DNA of 64,000 nt, from NCBI GenBank assembly GCA_964023205.1, contig OZ026847.1:3966819-4030818 (forward strand), given 5' to 3'. This document shows positions 60,200 to 64,000 of this stretch, one piece after another. The translations under genes and the position numbers were made by a program. The notes under the pieces were generated by a model, which saw only the letters and a program-made list of their open reading frames with translations, had not been told where the DNA came from and searched no databases. Source of the stretch: Lutraria lutraria. Taxonomy: Eukaryota > Mollusca > Bivalvia > Venerida > Mactridae. The stretch's first letter is position 1, and the number at the start of each line of letters is the position of its first letter.

Positions 60200-61492
60200 C
60201 CGATAAATGATAAAGGCACCCATTTATCACCATCAATCACATTACCACCACGACCTCCATTATCCACATAACCATCAAGACCTATATTGTCCACATCATC
60301 AGCACTAGTTGTCATTGCTCAACAACACCTTCTTGATCATCATTACTATTTTAACTTAAACCAAAACTATCATGATCTCAGTTAGCATCAATACTTCTTC
60401 CACTATTACCTACGACTGCAGCACTGTCAACATTAGTATTATCATCATCATCATTACCATCACTTTCATTACTAACAACATCAAACTACTTATACCACTA
60501 CCACCACTTGTAATCATTACATCTCAGATATTCATGAGTACAACTTCCACTACTGCATCATAATCACTAACTCAACTGCCACCATCAGTATCATCTGCTA
60601 ACATTACTATTGACACTACTGTTACAATATTACAATCACCATCAACACCAATGTATCCACCGCCTTCACCATATTCACTATCTAAACTAATTTAAGAATA
60701 ATTATTCTACCAGCATCATCAACAACGCCACCATTTTCACCGTCTTCACCAACATCAATATATACACAACTGTCACGATCCTACCATCATTTTCAGCACC
60801 AATATCTGCACAGCCTCCACATACATCATCAATATCTATCACAATGACGATATCACGACCTTGTCAACACATGAGTCATATAACACCAATCACTCAATCA
60901 ACACCAATTTATCTACCGCCTTCACCGAGACCACAACTTGTATCTAAACTACTGTCACAACCCATCCGTAATTACCAACAACACAGCCGTCACTAACATC
61001 ACTTTGTACCCTACTGTGACAATTCGACATACAACATAACAACTACTACTAGTAAATCCAACGCGTTTACCAATTTCACTATCCAAGTTTTTACACAATG
61101 CCACCACCATATCAACGACGCCGTGCACCAGTTCCACCGCCTTCACCAAAACACTTTTTAACTCTACCATTACAACACTACCATCTTCATCAGCATCACT
61201 AATAATATAAGATAGCATATGTACTATTGTCGCAAGGCTACCAACATCTTCCACAACACCACCATACTTCACATCCTTCATAAACGTCAATAATTACGCT
61301 AATGTCATAAAGCCTACCATCATTAGCATCACCACTACCTCCACTGTCTTCCCTAACAAAACTATTTACACTTCTGTCACAATGCTACAATTATCATCAA
61401 CAGCAATTATTCCAATGCTTTCATTAAATTCACTATCTAAACTAATTTCAAAATTCTACCACCATTTCCCTCGCCTTCACCGACATTATTAT
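60200..61492 (+). repeat. Degenerate ATC/ACC-rich tract, diverged relatives of the 71-bp satellite
   Basis: Rich in CATCATCACCACC and ACTGTCACAA-type words, with recurring CTATCTAAACTAATTT (60,678 and 61,434) and CTGTCACAATGCTAC. It grades into the regular satellite. The 111-residue minus-strand frame at 60,955-61,290 falls in this repeat-derived DNA and is not supported as a gene. Confidence 0.7.
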
Positions 61493-64000
61493 CTGCATAT
61501 CTGTCACAATGCTACTACGATCATCTACACCACTATCACCACCGTATTCATCGACATCACTATCTACATTACTGTCACAATTCTACTACGATCATCTACA
61601 CAACTATCACCACCGCATTCACCGACATCACTATCTACATTACTGTCACAATTCTACTACGATCATCTACACAACTATCACCACCGTATTCACCGACATC
61701 ACTATCTACATTACTGTCACAATTCTACTACGATCATCTACACAACTATCACCACCGTATTCACCGACATCACTATCTACATTACTGTCACAATGCTACT
61801 ACGATCATCTACACCACTATCACCACCGTATTCATCGACATCAATATCTACATTACTGTCACAATGCTACTACGATCATCTACACCACTATCACCACCGT
61901 ATTCATCGACATCACTATCTACATTACTGTCACAATGCTACTACGATCATCTACACCACTATCACCACCGTATTCATCGACATCAATATCTACATTACTG
62001 TCACAATGCTACTACGATCATCTACACAACTATCACCACCGCATTCACCGACATCACTATCTACATTACTGTTACAATTCTACTACGATCATCTATACCA
62101 CTATCACCACCGCATTCACCGACATCACTATCTACATTACTGTCACAATGCTACTACGATCATCTACACCACTATCACCACCGTATTCATCGACATCAAT
62201 ATCTACATTACTGTCACAATGCTACTACGATCATCTACACAACTATCACCACCGCATTCACCGACATCACTATCTACATTACTGTCACAATGCTACTACG
62301 ATCATCTACACCACTATCACCACCGTATTCATCGACATCAATATCTACATTACTGTCACAATGCTACTACGATCATCTACACCACTATCACCACCGTATT
62401 CATCGACATCAATATCTACATTACTGTCACAATGCTACTACGATCATCTATACAACTATCACCACCGTATTCATCGACATCACTATCTACATTACTGTCA
62501 CAATGCTACTACGATCATCTACACCACTATCACCACCGTATTCATCGACATCAATATCTACATTACTGTCACAATGCTACTACGATCATCTACACAACTA
62601 TCACCACCGCATTCACCGACATCACTATCTACATTACTGTCACAATGCTACTACGATCATCTACACCACTATCACCACCGTATTCATCGACATCAATATC
62701 TACATTACTGTCACAATGCTACTACGATCATCTACACAACTATCACCACCGTATTCATCGACATCAATATCTACATTACTGTCACAATTCTACTACGATC
62801 ATCTACACAACTATCACCACCGTATTCACCGACATCACTATCTACATTACTGTCACAATTCTACTACGATCATCTACACAACTATCACCACCGTATTCAT
62901 CGACATCACTATCTACATTACTGTCACAATGCTACTACGATCATTTACACAACTATCACCACCGTATTCACCGACATCACTATCTACATTACTGTCACAA
63001 TTCTACTACGATCATCTACACAACTATCACCACCGTATTCACCGACATCACTATCTACATTACTGTCACAATTCTACTACGATCATCTACACAACTATCA
63101 CCACCGTATTCACCGACATCACTATCTACATTACTGTCACAATTCTACTACGATCATTTACACAACTATCACCACCGTATTCACCGACATCACTATCTAC
63201 ATTACTGTCACAATTCTACTACGATCATCTACACAACTATCACCACCGTATTCACCGACATCACTATCTACATTACTGTCACAATTCTACTACGATCATC
63301 TACACCACTATCACCACCGTATTCACCGACATCACTATCTACATTACTGTCACAATTCTGCTACGATCATTTACACAACTATCACCACCGCATTCACCGA
63401 CATCACTATCTACATTACTGTCACAATGCTACTACGATCATCTACACAACTATCACCACCGCATTCACCGACATCACTATCTACATTACTGTCACAATGC
63501 TACTACGATCATTTACACAACTATCACCACCGCATTCACCGACATCACTATCTACATTACTGTCACAATTCTACTACGATCATTTACACAACTATCACCA
63601 CCGCATTCACCGACATCACTATCTACATTACTGTCACAATGCTACTACGATCATTTACACAACTATCACCACCGCATTCACCGACATCACTATCTACATT
63701 ACTGTCACAATTCTACTACGATCATTTACACAACTATCACCACCGCATTCACCGACATCACTATCTACATTACTGTCACAATGCTACTACGATCATTTAC
63801 ACAACTATCACCACCGCATTCACCGACATCACTATCTACATTACTGTCACAATTCTACTACGATCATTTACACAACTATCACCACCGCATTCACCGACAT
63901 CACTATCTACATTACTGTCACAATTCTACTACGATCATCTACACAAATATCACCACCGCATTCACCGACATCACTATCTACATTACTGTCACAATTCTAC
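61493..64000 (+). repeat. 71-bp satellite array, about 35 units, open at the right edge
   Basis: The unit contains CTACATTACTGTCACAA, then CTACTACGATCATCTACAC and ACTATCACCACCG. Landmark CTACATT falls at 61,564, 61,635 and 61,706 (71-bp steps). Diagnostic variants are AATGCTAC or AATTCTAC, CATCTACACC, CATCTACACA or CATTTACACA, and GTATTCATCG, GTATTCACCG or GCATTCACCG. They occur in runs, and near 63.49-63.92 kb alternate to form a 142-bp dimer. The array continues beyond the window. A 71-bp unit shifts frame each repeat, so it is not coding. Confidence 0.96.

Noticed and set aside
60955..61290. 111-residue minus-strand frame with hydrophobic stretches
   Set aside because: It lies wholly in the degenerate ATC/ACC-rich tract, and the Val/Met/Asp bias follows from that repeat.
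61493..64000. Possible CRISPR array
   Set aside because: Units are contiguous 71-bp repeats with no unique spacers, in animal-type DNA.

Overview
The window looks like nuclear DNA of a bivalve mollusc. It is AT-rich, gene-poor and crowded with duplications and short mobile elements. The only clearly recognisable protein-coding genes are spliced members of the molluscan 'short-chain collagen C4-like' family. Several interspersed repeats at about 7.2-8.45 kb are of a kind I know from bivalve genomes. The species cannot be told from the sequence.

Region 1 (1-19.0 kb) is a duplicated two-gene block. Block 1 (about 1-11.65 kb) carries gene A and gene B. Block 2 (about 12.78-18.99 kb) carries gene C and gene D. 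All four are on the minus strand with the same two-exon plan: a short exon for a signal peptide plus coiled coil, then one large exon for a ten-cysteine domain. A and C are intact (261 residues each, about 93% identical by eye). B has a nonsense codon in exon 1. D has lost the start of exon 2 and also carries a stop and a frameshift. Block 1 has two insertions that block 2 lacks: about 2 kb in the intron of A, and about 4 kb between A and B. The 4 kb insertion holds a dead L1/Tx1-type LINE fragment and a non-autonomous element with about 155-bp core repeats and a terminal hairpin.

Region 2 (19.4-38.8 kb) is three head-to-tail copies of a 5-7.5 kb unit with no convincing protein gene. Each copy holds two copies of a roughly 0.4-kb repeat ending in ACGG/ACGA-type arrays. 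The third copy carries a 1.18-kb foldback element flanked by TTAA.

Region 3 (39.3-41.1 kb) is an inverted, gene-less copy of the 5' flank of genes A and C. It is interrupted by an apparently perfect inverted repeat (two 493-bp arms, 17-bp spacer), also at TTAA.

Region 4 (41-56.8 kb) is mostly non-coding. It holds miniature inverted-repeat elements, a retroelement 3' tail and a few weak exon or ORF candidates. Region 5 (56.8-64 kb) is repeat-dominated: two long GAT-type microsatellites, a tRNA-derived SINE, a 19-bp array with 15 copies of ATTACGTCA, and a 71-bp satellite running off the right edge.

The genes do not form a pathway. A-D are paralogues, probably secreted extracellular or mucus/shell-matrix-type proteins by family analogy. 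The main story is duplication, decay and inverted-repeat elements. I found no convincing new multi-gene system.
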